Below are positions 37,111-46,956 of a DNA stretch of 64,000 bases, in pieces. Source of the DNA: Actinomycetes bacterium (GTDB taxonomy: Bacteria > Actinomycetota > Actinomycetes > Actinomycetales > Microbacteriaceae); assembly GCA_023386365.1 (NCBI GenBank), contig JAEWJX010000041.1, forward strand, positions 1 through 64,000. The letters are read 5' to 3'. A program made the position numbers and the translations under genes. Numbering within the stretch: the first letter of the stretch is position 1; each line of letters begins with the position of its first letter. Below the pieces are notes generated by a model. The model did no database searches and was not told the origin of the DNA. It worked only from the letters and a program-made list of their open reading frames with translations.

Positions 37111-38376
37111 ATGCCGCGCGCGCTCCCGCCCCGCAGCCGAGCAATCGGCCTGGTCGCCGCCGCAGGACTCGCCGCACTCCTCGCCGCCTGCACGGCGGCC
37201 CCCATGCCTACCCCCACCCCGACGCCCACCGAGACCATCGCACCCACCGGCGACGGCGTCCTCCGCATCGGCACCCTCTTCCCCACGACCGGCGCCACCG
37301 CGTTCCTCGGCGCCGCGCAGGTGGCCGGGGTGAACGCCGCCATCCGCGAGATCAACTCCGCCGGGGGAGTGCTGGGGGCGCCCGTCGAGGTCGTCAACCG
37401 CGACTCCGGAGACGCCACCACCGAGACGGCGGAGGCGTCGTTCGCCGCCCTCGTCGAGGAGGGTGTCGACGTCATCATCGGGCCCTCGTCGTCGGTGCTC
37501 GCGGAGCGCCTGCTCCCGAAAGCGGTCGAGGCCGGCATCCCCTTCATCTCGCCCGCCGCCACCTACCCCCAGCTCAGCAGCCTCGACACCGACGGGCTCT
37601 TCTTCCGCACCATCCCCAGCTATCCGCACCAGGGCACCCTTCTCGGCAGCCTGCTGCCCGAGAAGGACGTCGTCTCGGTGGGCCTGGTCACGACCGGCGA
37701 TGAGCTGACGGCCACCATCGTGTCGCCGCTGGAGGCGTCGCTCGCCGACCACGACGGGGAGCTGGTGGCCACCGCGGAGGCGACCGCCGCCGCCTCGGTC
37801 GCCTCGGCCGTGTCGGCGATCACGAAAGCGAAACCGGATGCCGTGGTGCTCGCCACCCCCGACAACGGCGAACTCACCCGCTCGCTCATCGTGGCGCTCA
37901 CCGGGGCGGGCTACGGGGGCGCCAAACTGTGGCTGACGAGCCAGAACCTGGCCGACTACTCGCAGGCGCTCCCAGCGGGCACCCTGAACGCCGCGAACGG
38001 CATCCTGGAGGGCGTTCAGCCCGATGATGCGTTCATCGCGAAGCTGAAGGTCGAGGATCCGGGGCTCGGCGACGTGCGCTACGCGGCCGAAGCGTACGAC
38101 GCGACCGTGATCGCCGCCCTCGCCGCCATCCTCGCGGGCGACGACGGTTCGGCCTCGATCGCGTCGCGCGTGGTCGCCTCCACCCGCGACGGCATCCGGT
38201 GCAGCAGTTTCGGCGAGTGTCTCGACGTGCTGTCCACGGAACCGGACATCGCCTACGAGGGGATCGCCGGTCCGCTGCGTCTCGACGACGCCGGAGATCC
38301 CACGACTGCCGCCTACGGAGTCTTCGCGTACAACGCCGAGAACAAGTTGGCGCGCACCACGACGGTCAGCGGCTGA
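37111..38376 (+). CDS. LIV-type ABC transporter substrate-binding lipoprotein
   Basis: The 421-residue protein has a signal peptide with lipobox LLAAC (Cys near residue 27), a short Thr/Pro linker and a periplasmic-binding type 1 fold (LRIGTLFPTTGATAFLGAAQ). It resembles the next gene product and LivK-type receptors for amino acids or amides. It has no own permease; it may share the convergent livHMGF system. Ligand unknown. Confidence 0.85.
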   Translation: MPRALPPRSRAIGLVAAAGLAALLAACTAAPMPTPTPTPTETIAPTGDGVLRIGTLFPTTGATAFLGAAQVAGVNAAIREINSAGGVLGAPVEVVNRDSGDATTETAEASFAALVEEGVDVIIGPSSSVLAERLLPKAVEAGIPFISPAATYPQLSSLDTDGLFFRTIPSYPHQGTLLGSLLPEKDVVSVGLVTTGDELTATIVSPLEASLADHDGELVATAEATAAASVASAVSAITKAKPDAVVLATPDNGELTRSLIVALTGAGYGGAKLWLTSQNLADYSQALPAGTLNAANGILEGVQPDDAFIAKLKVEDPGLGDVRYAAEAYDATVIAALAAILAGDDGSASIASRVVASTRDGIRCSSFGECLDVLSTEPDIAYEGIAGPLRLDDAGDPTTAAYGVFAYNAENKLARTTTVSG

Positions 38377-38392
38377 CCGCGGCATCCGCGGT
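38376..38392 (+). terminator. short hairpin at the end of the first binding-protein gene
   Basis: ACCGCGG (38376-38382) pairs with CCGCGGT (38386-38392) around CAT, overlapping the stop codon. No T-tract follows. Confidence 0.4.
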
Positions 38393-38414
38393 ACGCCGAT
38401 AACGATTGCATCGC

Positions 38415-38430
38415 GTTACAGCCCTGTAAC
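38415..38430 (+). promoter_or_regulatory. GTTAC-N6-GTAAC inverted repeat, GlnR-box-like
   Basis: The perfect inverted repeat GTTACAG-CC-CTGTAAC also fits the actinobacterial GlnR half-site pattern gTnAC-n6-GaAAC, with a further GTATT six bases on. It sits directly upstream of the predicted -35 of the second binding-protein gene, where an activator would bind. Confidence 0.45.
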
Positions 38431-38439
38431 ACCACCGTA

Positions 38440-38468
38440 TTGTGCGCGCCCCCCAGCGCCCGTACGGT
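38440..38468 (+). promoter_or_regulatory. promoter of the second LIV-type binding protein
   Basis: TTGTGC (38440-38445) and TACGGT (38463-38468) are 17 nt apart, 53 nt before the ATG at 38522. Confidence 0.5.
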
Positions 38469-38521
38469 AACAACACGCGTGCGTACCTGACGTGCGCGAC
38501 CTGTTCACACCAAGGAGCATC

Positions 38522-39805
38522 ATGGGTGCATTTTCCCGGGCCGCAGAGGCCACTCGCACTCGGAAGGCCAAGGCCCTCATCGGTGGCGTCGCGCTCATCA
38601 GCGCGACCGCCCTCGCACTGAGCGGCTGTGCGGCTTCCGACCCCGAGACCCCGTCGGCCCCGGCCGAAGACCTGGCACTGAAGATCGGCACGGCCCTTCC
38701 TCAGACCGGTAACCTCGCCTTCCTCGGCCCGCCCGAGGAGGCCGGTGTCGGCTTCGCCGCGTCGGACGTCAACGCCTACAGCGAGACCACCGGCCTCACC
38801 CTCGACGTCGTCTACGGCGACTCGGGCGACACCGACAACAAGGCGTACGAGACCGAGATCCCGCGTCTCCTCGGAGAGGACGTGTCGGCCATCGTCGGCG
38901 CCGCGTCTTCCGGTACCTCGCTCAAGTTCATCGACCAGGTGGTCGGCGCCGGCGTGATCCAGTTCTCGCCCGCCAACACCTCCGACGCCTTCAGCACCTA
39001 CGACGACAACGGGCTCTACTTCCGTACCGCCCCGTCGGACGTGCTCCAGGGTGAGGTGCTCGGAAACCTGATCGCCGAGGACGGCCACCAGACGCTCGGC
39101 ATGATCGTGCTGAACGACTCGTACGGCACCGGTCTCGCGAAGTACGTCACGGAGGCCTTCGAGGCCGCCGGTGGCGAGGTCGTGGCCGCCCCCACCTACA
39201 ACACGGGTGACACGAGCTTCGACGCGCAGATCGCCGAGGTCCTCGCCGCCGCTCCGGACGCGATCGCGCTGATCACGTTCGAAGAGGTCAAGACCATCAT
39301 CCCCAACCTCGTGGGCCAGTTCCCGGCCGAGGACCTCTACTTCGTCGACGGCAACCTCGCCAACTTCGGAGACGAGTTCCCCGCGGGCACCCTCGCGGGC
39401 GCCAAGGGCACCTACCCGGGCCTCTCGCTCGACACCATCACCGACTTCACCTCGTCGCTCGACGAGTGGGTTGCCGCTGAGGGCAAGCCGGAGCTGTCCG
39501 AGTACCTCTACGCCGCCGAGTCGTACGACGCCGTCATCCTGATCGCGCTCGCGTCGCTCGCCGCGCAGTCGACCGACGGTGCCGAGATCGCTGCCAAGCT
39601 GCAGGAGGTCTCCGGTGGTTCGGGCGACGGTGAGAAGTGCGCAACGTTCGCCGAGTGCGCCGACATCATCCTCGCGGGTGGCGTGGCGGACTACGACGGC
39701 TGGTCGGGTCCGGTGACCTTCGACGAGGTCGGTGACCCCACCGAGGCGTCGATCGGCATCTACCAGTACGGTGACGACAACACCTACGTCCCCTACGAGG
39801 GATAG
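38522..39805 (+). CDS. livK: branched-chain amino acid-type ABC substrate-binding lipoprotein
   Basis: From the ATG at 38522, with an AAGGAGCATC site, the 427-residue protein has a signal peptide with lipobox LSGC (Cys near residue 37) and a type 1 binding fold (LKIGTALPQTGNLAFLGPPE; LGMIVLNDSYGTGLAKYVTE). It is convergent with the livHMGF permease operon and is its likely receptor. Ligand is probably a branched-chain amino acid or an amide; sequence alone does not decide. Confidence 0.88.
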   Translation: MGAFSRAAEATRTRKAKALIGGVALISATALALSGCAASDPETPSAPAEDLALKIGTALPQTGNLAFLGPPEEAGVGFAASDVNAYSETTGLTLDVVYGDSGDTDNKAYETEIPRLLGEDVSAIVGAASSGTSLKFIDQVVGAGVIQFSPANTSDAFSTYDDNGLYFRTAPSDVLQGEVLGNLIAEDGHQTLGMIVLNDSYGTGLAKYVTEAFEAAGGEVVAAPTYNTGDTSFDAQIAEVLAAAPDAIALITFEEVKTIIPNLVGQFPAEDLYFVDGNLANFGDEFPAGTLAGAKGTYPGLSLDTITDFTSSLDEWVAAEGKPELSEYLYAAESYDAVILIALASLAAQSTDGAEIAAKLQEVSGGSGDGEKCATFAECADIILAGGVADYDGWSGPVTFDEVGDPTEASIGIYQYGDDNTYVPYEG

Positions 39806-39813
39806 GTAATTAC

Positions 39814-39851
39814 GAAGAGCCCCTGGCCGCCCCGGCGGTCAGGGGCTCTTC
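39814..39851. terminator. strong bidirectional terminator between livK and livF
   Basis: The two arms 39814-39831 and 39834-39851 pair over 18 positions, with one G.T, around a 2-nt loop. It ends the livK message and can also act on the minus-strand liv operon. Confidence 0.85.
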
Positions 39852-39886
39852 CCATGCCCGGCACACCCGTCCCCTGGGGACGAAGA

Positions 39887-39919
39887 AGGGGCCCCGACGC
39901 GCATCGCGACGGGGCCCCT
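39887..39919. terminator. second hairpin before livF end
   Basis: A 10-bp stem (39887-39896 with 39910-39919) lies just downstream of the livF stop on the minus strand. Confidence 0.6.
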
Positions 39920-39932
39920 CGAAGCCGACTGG

Positions 39933-40697
39933 TCAGGTGCCGAGTGTGCCGAGGTACAGGCCGATGACCTTCGGGTCGTTCAGCAGCTCGCGTCCGGTCC
40001 CCTCGTAGGCGTCGCGGCCCTGGTCGAGCACGTAGCCGCGGTCGCAGATCTGCAGGCAGCGGCGGGCGTTCTGCTCGACCATGATGGTCGTCACGCCGGC
40101 TTTGTTGATCTCGGAGACGCGGATGAAGGCCTCGTCCTGGCGCACCGGCGACAGGCCCGCGGAGGGCTCGTCGAGCAGCAGCACCTGCGGGTCCATCATG
40201 AGGGCGCGCGACATGGCCACCATCTGACGTTCACCGCCCGACAGCGACCCGGCGCGCTGCTTGAGCCGCTTGCCGAGTTCGGCGAAGATCCCGGTCACGA
40301 ACTCGAGGCGCTCCGCGTACACAGCGGGACGCTGGTAGAGCCCCATCTGCAGGTTCTCTTCGATGGTGAGCGACGGGAACACGTTGTTCGTCTGCGGCAC
40401 GAAGCCGACGCCGCGCTCCACCAGCTTGTTGGCCTTCAGGTTGGTGATCTCCTGGCCGTTGAGCGTGATGGTGCCGCTGCGCACGTTGACGAGGCCGAAG
40501 ATAGCCTTCAGCAGCGTCGACTTGCCGGCACCGTTCGGGCCGATGATGCCGATCAGCTCCCCCTTGCGGGCGGTGAGGCTGCACCCGTTCAGGATGTTCA
40601 CGCCCGGCAGGTATCCGGCCTGGATGTCGTCGACGAAGACGACCATCTCGTCGCTCGCGACGGCGGATGCCGCCTGGGCTTCGGGTGCCGTGCTCAC
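39933..40697 (-). CDS. livF: LIV-type ABC transporter ATP-binding protein LivF
   Basis: One of two ATPases of the amino acid importer. The 254-residue protein has Walker A GPNGAGKSTLLKA, signature LSGGERQMVAMSRALM and Walker B VLLLDEPSAGLSP, with the LivF-type end. Its GTG start overlaps the livG stop by four bases. Confidence 0.94.
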   Translation of the reverse strand: MSTAPEAQAASAVASDEMVVFVDDIQAGYLPGVNILNGCSLTARKGELIGIIGPNGAGKSTLLKAIFGLVNVRSGTITLNGQEITNLKANKLVERGVGFVPQTNNVFPSLTIEENLQMGLYQRPAVYAERLEFVTGIFAELGKRLKQRAGSLSGGERQMVAMSRALMMDPQVLLLDEPSAGLSPVRQDEAFIRVSEINKAGVTTIMVEQNARRCLQICDRGYVLDQGRDAYEGTGRELLNDPKVIGLYLGTLGT

Positions 40698-41689
40698 TTG
40701 GCTTCTCCCTCGTCGGTGTCGGATTCGGCGACCGCTTCTTCGGCGATGACGGATGCCTCCACGGCATCCGACGCCTCCGCGTCGGTCGTCGGGGCGGCTT
40801 CGTCGGCGCTGTAGCGCCCGGTGACGACGCCGAGGTCGAGCTCCTGGTGCGCGCCCAGGTAGGCGTCGATGACGGCGGGGTCCTTCATCACGGTGTCCGG
40901 CGGACCCTCGGCCACGACGCGACCTTCGGCCATCACGACCACCCAGTCGGCGATGTGGCGCACCATGTGCATGTCGTGCTCCACGAAGAGCACCGTCATG
41001 CCTTCATCCTTCAGGTTGAGGATGTGGTCGAGCAGCGACTGGGTGAGGGCCGGGTTGACGCCGGCCATCGGCTCGTCGAGCATCACCAGGCTGGGGTCGG
41101 ACATGAGCGCGCGCGCCATCTCGAGCAGCTTGCGCTGCCCGCCGGAGAGGCTGGCAGCGAAGTCCTTCTCTTTCGCGTCGAGCTTGAACTTCTCCAGCAG
41201 CACGCGGGCTTTCGCCTCGATGTCCTTGTCCTGCTTGCGCCACAGGCCGGGGAAGAGGCTCGAGAAGAAGCTCTCGCCCCGCTGGCCCTTCGCGCCGAGC
41301 TTCATGTTCTCGAGCACCGTCAGCAGGCCGAGGGCCTTCGTCAGCTGGAAGGTGCGCACCTGGCCGCGCTGCGCGACCTTGTAGGCGGGCACCCCCGAGA
41401 TCGACTGACCCTGGAACGACCAGGTGCCGGCGTCCGGCTTGTCGAATCCGGTGAGCAGGTTGAATAGGGTGGTCTTGCCGGCACCGTTCGGCCCGATGAG
41501 CGCGGTGATCGCGTTCGCCGGAACCTCCAGGTGCTCGACGTCGACAGCCGTCAGACCGCCGAAGCGTCGCACCAGGCCGTCGACCACGATGACCGGGTTG
41601 GTCTTCGCGACGCCGGGGCGGATCTCGCCGGTGTGCAGTCCCGTGGTCTTGGTGCGGGCGACGGGGGCGCCGGGAGTCTCACTTGACAA
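40694..41689 (-). CDS. livG: LIV-type ABC transporter ATP-binding protein LivG
   Basis: The 331-residue protein has Walker A GPNGAGKTTLFNLLTG, signature LSGGQRKLLEMARALM, Walker B LVMLDEPMAGVNP and the LivG-type DMHMVRHIADWVVVM segment. An acidic Ala/Glu/Asp tail of about 50 residues follows the ABC domain, which LivG usually lacks. It overlaps livM by 11 bp and livF by 4 bp. Confidence 0.94.
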   Translation of the reverse strand: MSSETPGAPVARTKTTGLHTGEIRPGVAKTNPVIVVDGLVRRFGGLTAVDVEHLEVPANAITALIGPNGAGKTTLFNLLTGFDKPDAGTWSFQGQSISGVPAYKVAQRGQVRTFQLTKALGLLTVLENMKLGAKGQRGESFFSSLFPGLWRKQDKDIEAKARVLLEKFKLDAKEKDFAASLSGGQRKLLEMARALMSDPSLVMLDEPMAGVNPALTQSLLDHILNLKDEGMTVLFVEHDMHMVRHIADWVVVMAEGRVVAEGPPDTVMKDPAVIDAYLGAHQELDLGVVTGRYSADEAAPTTDAEASDAVEASVIAEEAVAESDTDEGEAK

Positions 41690-42659
41690 AGGTCAGCTCC
41701 TTCTTGTTGCCGAGGATGCCCTGCGGGCGGAAGATCACCAGCAGCATCAGGGCGATGCCGACGAGGATGTACCGCAGCGTGGCCGCCTGGATGTTGGAGA
41801 TGAAGGGCAGGATGCCGGAGTCGACGAGTGCCGGCAGCAGGTTGCCGAGGAACGTGAACACCAGCCAGTAGAGCACCGCACCGAGCACCGGTCCGAAGAT
41901 GGTGGCCGCGCCACCGAGCAGCAGCGCCGTCCACACGAAGAACGTGAGCGAGGTGACGTAGTCGCCGGGGCTGACCGCCGACGGGAGGGCGTAGATGATG
42001 CCTCCCGCTGCGGCGATGACACCACCGATGACGAGCGCCTGCATCTTGAACGAGAACACGTTCTTGCCGAGGGCGCGCACCGCATCCTCGTCCTCGCGGA
42101 TGCCCTTCAGTACGCGACCCCACGGGCTGCGCATGAGCGACCAGACCAGCAGCACCGCCACCGCGATGGTGACGAGGCCGATGATGCGCACCCACCATCC
42201 GGTCTCGTTGTAGATCCACGGGCCGAAGCCGTAGGTGCCGGGCGGGATCGGGTTCGAGGCGCGGAAGCTGGCGTGGTAGCCGTTGAGGCCGTCAGCCGAG
42301 CCGGTCACGTCGTCGAACGCGGTCGTGAGGAACAGCAGTCGCAGCACTTCGGCGGCCGCGATCGTCACGATGGCGAGGTAGTCGCCGCGAAGTCGCAGCG
42401 TCGGGATGCCGAGGATGAGCGCGAAGATCGCCGACGCGCCGAGGCCGACGAGCGCCGCCCCCCACCACGGGAGACCGAAGGTGAGGATCGAGATCGCGTA
42501 GCCGTATGCACCGACCGCCATGAAGCCGGCGATACCCATGTTGAGCAGGCCCGCGAAGCCGAAGTGCACGGACAGGCCGATCGCCGCGAGGGCGTAGGCC
42601 ATGGTCGTCGGCGCCAGGATCGACGACGCCGTGTTGGAGAGGATCTGCAGCCAGTCCAT
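41679..42659 (-). CDS. livM: LIV-type ABC transporter permease LivM
   Basis: The 326-residue membrane protein has the family motif FGFAGLLNMGIAGFMAVGAY and the conserved cytoplasmic loop SPWGRVLKGIREDEDAVRAL. About eight to ten hydrophobic helices are seen. It lies 6 bp after livH and overlaps livG. Confidence 0.94.
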   Translation of the reverse strand: MDWLQILSNTASSILAPTTMAYALAAIGLSVHFGFAGLLNMGIAGFMAVGAYGYAISILTFGLPWWGAALVGLGASAIFALILGIPTLRLRGDYLAIVTIAAAEVLRLLFLTTAFDDVTGSADGLNGYHASFRASNPIPPGTYGFGPWIYNETGWWVRIIGLVTIAVAVLLVWSLMRSPWGRVLKGIREDEDAVRALGKNVFSFKMQALVIGGVIAAAGGIIYALPSAVSPGDYVTSLTFFVWTALLLGGAATIFGPVLGAVLYWLVFTFLGNLLPALVDSGILPFISNIQAATLRYILVGIALMLLVIFRPQGILGNKKELTFVK

Positions 42660-42665
42660 GGCCCG

Positions 42666-44027
42666 TTACCCCACTCTCTCTTTGCGACCGAGGATGCCCT
42701 GTGGTCGGAACAGCAGGATGATGATGAGCACGGCAAGCGCACCCACGTACTTGAGGTCGGACGGGATCCAGAGGCTCGAGAGCTCCACCAGGAGTCCGAC
42801 GATGATCGATCCGACGAGGGCGCCGAACGCGGTGCCGAGGCCACCGAGGGTGACCGCCGCGAACACGAGCAGCAGGATCTGCGCACCCATGTCCCACTTG
42901 ATGCCGGGACGGAAGTAGGCCCACAGGATGCCGGCGAGGGCCGCCAGCACCGCGGCGACGATCCACACGATCCGGATCACGCGATCCACGTCGATGCCGG
43001 ATGCGGCGGCCAGCGACGGGTTGTCGCTGACGGCGCGGGTGGCCTTGCCGATGCGGGTGAACACCAGCCACCAGGCGAAGATCAGGATCACGACGAGGCT
43101 GATTGCCATCGAGACCATGTCGATCACGCTGAGCGCCACCGACCCGAAGAGGGTGATGCGCGGCGAGTCGGAGCCGGGTAGCTGCAGGGTGCCACCGCCG
43201 ATGAAGAACTGGATCGTGTAGCGGGCAGCCAGCGATAGGCCGATCGAGACGATCATCAGCTGCACGATGCCGACCCCGCGTTTCCTCAGGGGTCTCCAGA
43301 GTCCGGCATCCAGACCCCATCCGGCAGCCCCTCCGACGAGCACGGCGGCGGGGATCGCCAGCCAGATCGCCCATCCGAGTCCGACGGAGAAGAAGTAGGC
43401 GGCGACGGCGCCGAACGTCACCATCTCCGCGTGCGCGAAGTTGGAGAGGCCGGTGGTTCCGTACACGAGCGACAGACCGATCGCGGCGAGCGCGAGCATG
43501 AGTCCGAAGTTGAGGCCGTTGATGGCCCGCGAGACGAACTGGTCGAAGAAGCTGGTCGTGTTGCGGGTGCCCTCGCCGATGAAGAAGTTGGCCGAGACGC
43601 GACCGCCGGGGCCGACGGTCACCTTCTTCACGTTGGGTGCGTCGTTGCCCTCCTCGACGACGGCGATGCCTTCCGGCAGCGTCTCCTCGTTGAGGGTGAC
43701 CGTGTATTCGGCGTTCTTCTCCGGCACGCCGACGGCCCACTTGCCGTCGGCGCTGGTGTTGACATCCGTGTCGATGCCGTTGCCGGACACGTTGATCTCG
43801 ACACCTTCGAGAGGTTCACCGTCGAGCTGCACGTTGCCGCTGACGCGGAAGTCGTACTTGTCGGTGTCGACTTCGTCGGCGTGCGCCGCCTGCGAACTGA
43901 ATGAAAAGAGCGCCATTGCTGTCGCGACGACGATGAGCAGGACGATCATCGTTCGATTCGTGCGATGCAACCGTGGTGCGGCCGCTGTTCGAGCGTGAGC
44001 CACGGAACCTCCAAGACCTCGGGACAC
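42666..44027 (-). CDS. livH: LIV-type ABC transporter permease LivH with fused extracellular domain
   Basis: The GTG at 44027 has an AGGAG site 7 nt upstream (453 residues); a GTG at 44003 is an alternative. Residues 27-50 form a signal-type membrane segment. Residues about 57-150 form a beta-rich domain resembling carboxypeptidase-regulatory/Ig-like folds (RVSGNVQLDGEPLEGVEINV; TSADGKWAVGVPEK). The LivH permease occupies about 165-453 (TTGLSNFAHAEMVTFGAVAA; FTRIGKATRAVSDNPSLAAA). Ordinary LivH is about 290 residues. The extra domain would lie outside the membrane beside the channel. Confidence 0.9.
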   Translation of the reverse strand: MSRGLGGSVAHARTAAAPRLHRTNRTMIVLLIVVATAMALFSFSSQAAHADEVDTDKYDFRVSGNVQLDGEPLEGVEINVSGNGIDTDVNTSADGKWAVGVPEKNAEYTVTLNEETLPEGIAVVEEGNDAPNVKKVTVGPGGRVSANFFIGEGTRNTTSFFDQFVSRAINGLNFGLMLALAAIGLSLVYGTTGLSNFAHAEMVTFGAVAAYFFSVGLGWAIWLAIPAAVLVGGAAGWGLDAGLWRPLRKRGVGIVQLMIVSIGLSLAARYTIQFFIGGGTLQLPGSDSPRITLFGSVALSVIDMVSMAISLVVILIFAWWLVFTRIGKATRAVSDNPSLAAASGIDVDRVIRIVWIVAAVLAALAGILWAYFRPGIKWDMGAQILLLVFAAVTLGGLGTAFGALVGSIIVGLLVELSSLWIPSDLKYVGALAVLIIILLFRPQGILGRKERVG

Positions 44028-44057
44028 GACGAGGCTCCTGGGCTTCGTCGACCTTGA

Positions 44058-45749
<1,692 letters not shown>

Positions 45750-45750
45750 T

Positions 45751-45826
45751 CGTGGGTTGAGCTAGCTCCAGCTAACTCCATTCGGACCCTGTTGCAACGG
45801 GGTCCGAGCGTCCGGAACTGGGTCCG
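45751..45826 (+). repeat. left arm of the 76-bp inverted repeat
   Basis: Identical blocks with the right arm include the first 10 bases, TAGCTCCAGCTA, TCGGACCC, GGGTCCGAGCG and CTGGGTCCG. Bases 45783-45806 form a nearly perfect 24-bp palindrome with one T.G pair. Confidence 0.8.
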
Positions 45827-45927
45827 ATACCCGAGGTCGCCTCCTCCCAGTCGGCACTAGTGCGACGTTCTCCTCCGCGTGCGGAGAGGTTCGGATCGCG
45901 CGTCGCGAACTCGCCCAAGCTGCACTC

Positions 45928-46911
45928 ATGTCGAGTCGAGACCTCAGCGCATCCGTCATCCACACGCGCGACCTGCTCGCGGTCGGCCACACCGCGGCGA
46001 GCATCCGCCGGGAGCTTCGCGCCGGGCGACTCTTCCGCCTGCGGCGGGGTGCCTACTGCGAGTCGGCTCTCTGGCGTTCGCTCGATCCCGCCGACCAGCA
46101 CGTCCTCCGCGCGGCCGTGGTCTGCAGCGAAGTCGAGGATGCGATGTTGTGCGGGATCTCGGCGGCCGCCGTCTGGGGGATGCCGCTCATTGTGTCGTGG
46201 CCAGACGAGGTGAGCCTGCTCACTCGGTACCGCGGTGGTGGCACCTCCGAACCGGGTGTCCGCCGCACGGTTGTCGGCGCTCGCGATGCGCCCGTGACAT
46301 CGCATCGGGGCCTGCCGCTCACCTCTCCGGCCCGGACCGCCATCGACCTCGCGAGCGGTCTCGGTTTCCGAAGCGGCGTGGTCGCCATGGACTGGCTGTT
46401 GGCGCGCGGTCTCGAGCGGGACGATCTCTTCACCGCGATCAGCAGTCGCACCTCTCGCCGCGGACGGGCGGCGGCGCTGGCGGCCGCCGAGTTCGCGGAC
46501 GCGGGTTCGGAGTCGCCGGGGGAGTCGGTCGCGCGGGCCGCCATCTTCGAGGCAGGTTTCGTCGTGCCCGAGCTGCAACATGAACTACGGGATGCCGAGG
46601 GCACGATGCGGCTCGACTTCTGGTGGCCCGGTGTCGACGTCGCGGGTGAGTTCGATGGCCGGGTGAAGTACGGTGCGGGCTTCCAGGAGGGCCTGGAGCC
46701 GACTGATGCGGTGTGGCGGGAGAAGCGACGTGAGGATCGGGTTCGTCGTCGTGCCGCGGGGGTGGTGCGCCTGGTGTGGTCTGACCTGTGGGATCGCGAC
46801 CTGCTGGTGTCCCTGCTCGAGGCTGCGGGCGTACCTCGGCGACAGTTGTTCGTGACCGGACCCAGATCGCTCCGCTCGGACCCGGATGCAGCGGGGTCCG
46901 AGCGTACGTAG
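45928..46911 (+). CDS. AbiEi-like HTH / PD-(D/E)XK nuclease-like protein in cassette
   Basis: Function unknown. The 327-residue protein has an N-terminal winged-helix region of AbiEi-antitoxin type (residues 10-70, HTRDLLAVGHTAASIRRELR, then RGAYC) and a C-terminal region (about 220-300) with a Vsr/DUF559-like pattern: RLDFWWPG, GEFDGRVKYG and EKRREDRVRRRAAGVVRLVW. Such two-part proteins occur as scattered, variable genes in actinobacteria. No partner toxin is adjacent. The last 18 or so codons lie in the right inverted repeat, so the arm supplies the protein's C-terminus. Confidence 0.7.
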   Translation: MSSRDLSASVIHTRDLLAVGHTAASIRRELRAGRLFRLRRGAYCESALWRSLDPADQHVLRAAVVCSEVEDAMLCGISAAAVWGMPLIVSWPDEVSLLTRYRGGGTSEPGVRRTVVGARDAPVTSHRGLPLTSPARTAIDLASGLGFRSGVVAMDWLLARGLERDDLFTAISSRTSRRGRAAALAAAEFADAGSESPGESVARAAIFEAGFVVPELQHELRDAEGTMRLDFWWPGVDVAGEFDGRVKYGAGFQEGLEPTDAVWREKRREDRVRRRAAGVVRLVWSDLWDRDLLVSLLEAAGVPRRQLFVTGPRSLRSDPDAAGSERT

Positions 46912-46932
46912 CTGGAGCTAAGTCAACCCACG
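46857..46932 (-). repeat. right arm of the 76-bp inverted repeat
   Basis: Reverse complement matches the left arm at 60 of 76 positions. It contains a perfect 11-bp hairpin (46873-46883 with 46894-46904) at the place of the left-arm palindrome and overlaps the 3' end of the cassette gene. Confidence 0.8.
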
Positions 46933-46944
46933 AGAGAGCGCCGG

Positions 46945-46950
46945 TAGGGT
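46945..46950 (+). promoter_or_regulatory. -10 hexamer for a leaderless guaB3 transcript
   Basis: TAGGGT ends 6 nt before the GTG at 46957. The whole promoter lies just outside, or partly in, the right inverted repeat. Confidence 0.5.
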
Positions 46951-46956
46951 GGAGCG

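Larger units (their letters stand above)
45751..46932. mobile_element. 1.18-kb cassette with 76-bp terminal inverted repeats
   Basis: The segment between guaB and guaB3 begins and ends with inverted copies of one 76-bp sequence and holds a single gene. By eye 60 of 76 ungapped positions match. It begins 2 bp after the guaB stop and ends 24 bp before the guaB3 start. No transposase is encoded and no target duplication is evident, so it would be non-autonomous or mobilised by its own gene product. The alternative is a pair of related terminators that happen to face each other. Confidence 0.55.

Noticed and set aside
45928..46911. Type IV toxin-antitoxin pair (AbiE)
   Set aside because: Only an AbiEi-like N-terminal domain is seen; no AbiEii toxin gene is adjacent.
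45751..46932. Classical IS element
   Set aside because: No transposase, no DDE motif and no visible target-site duplication; kept only as an inverted-repeat cassette.
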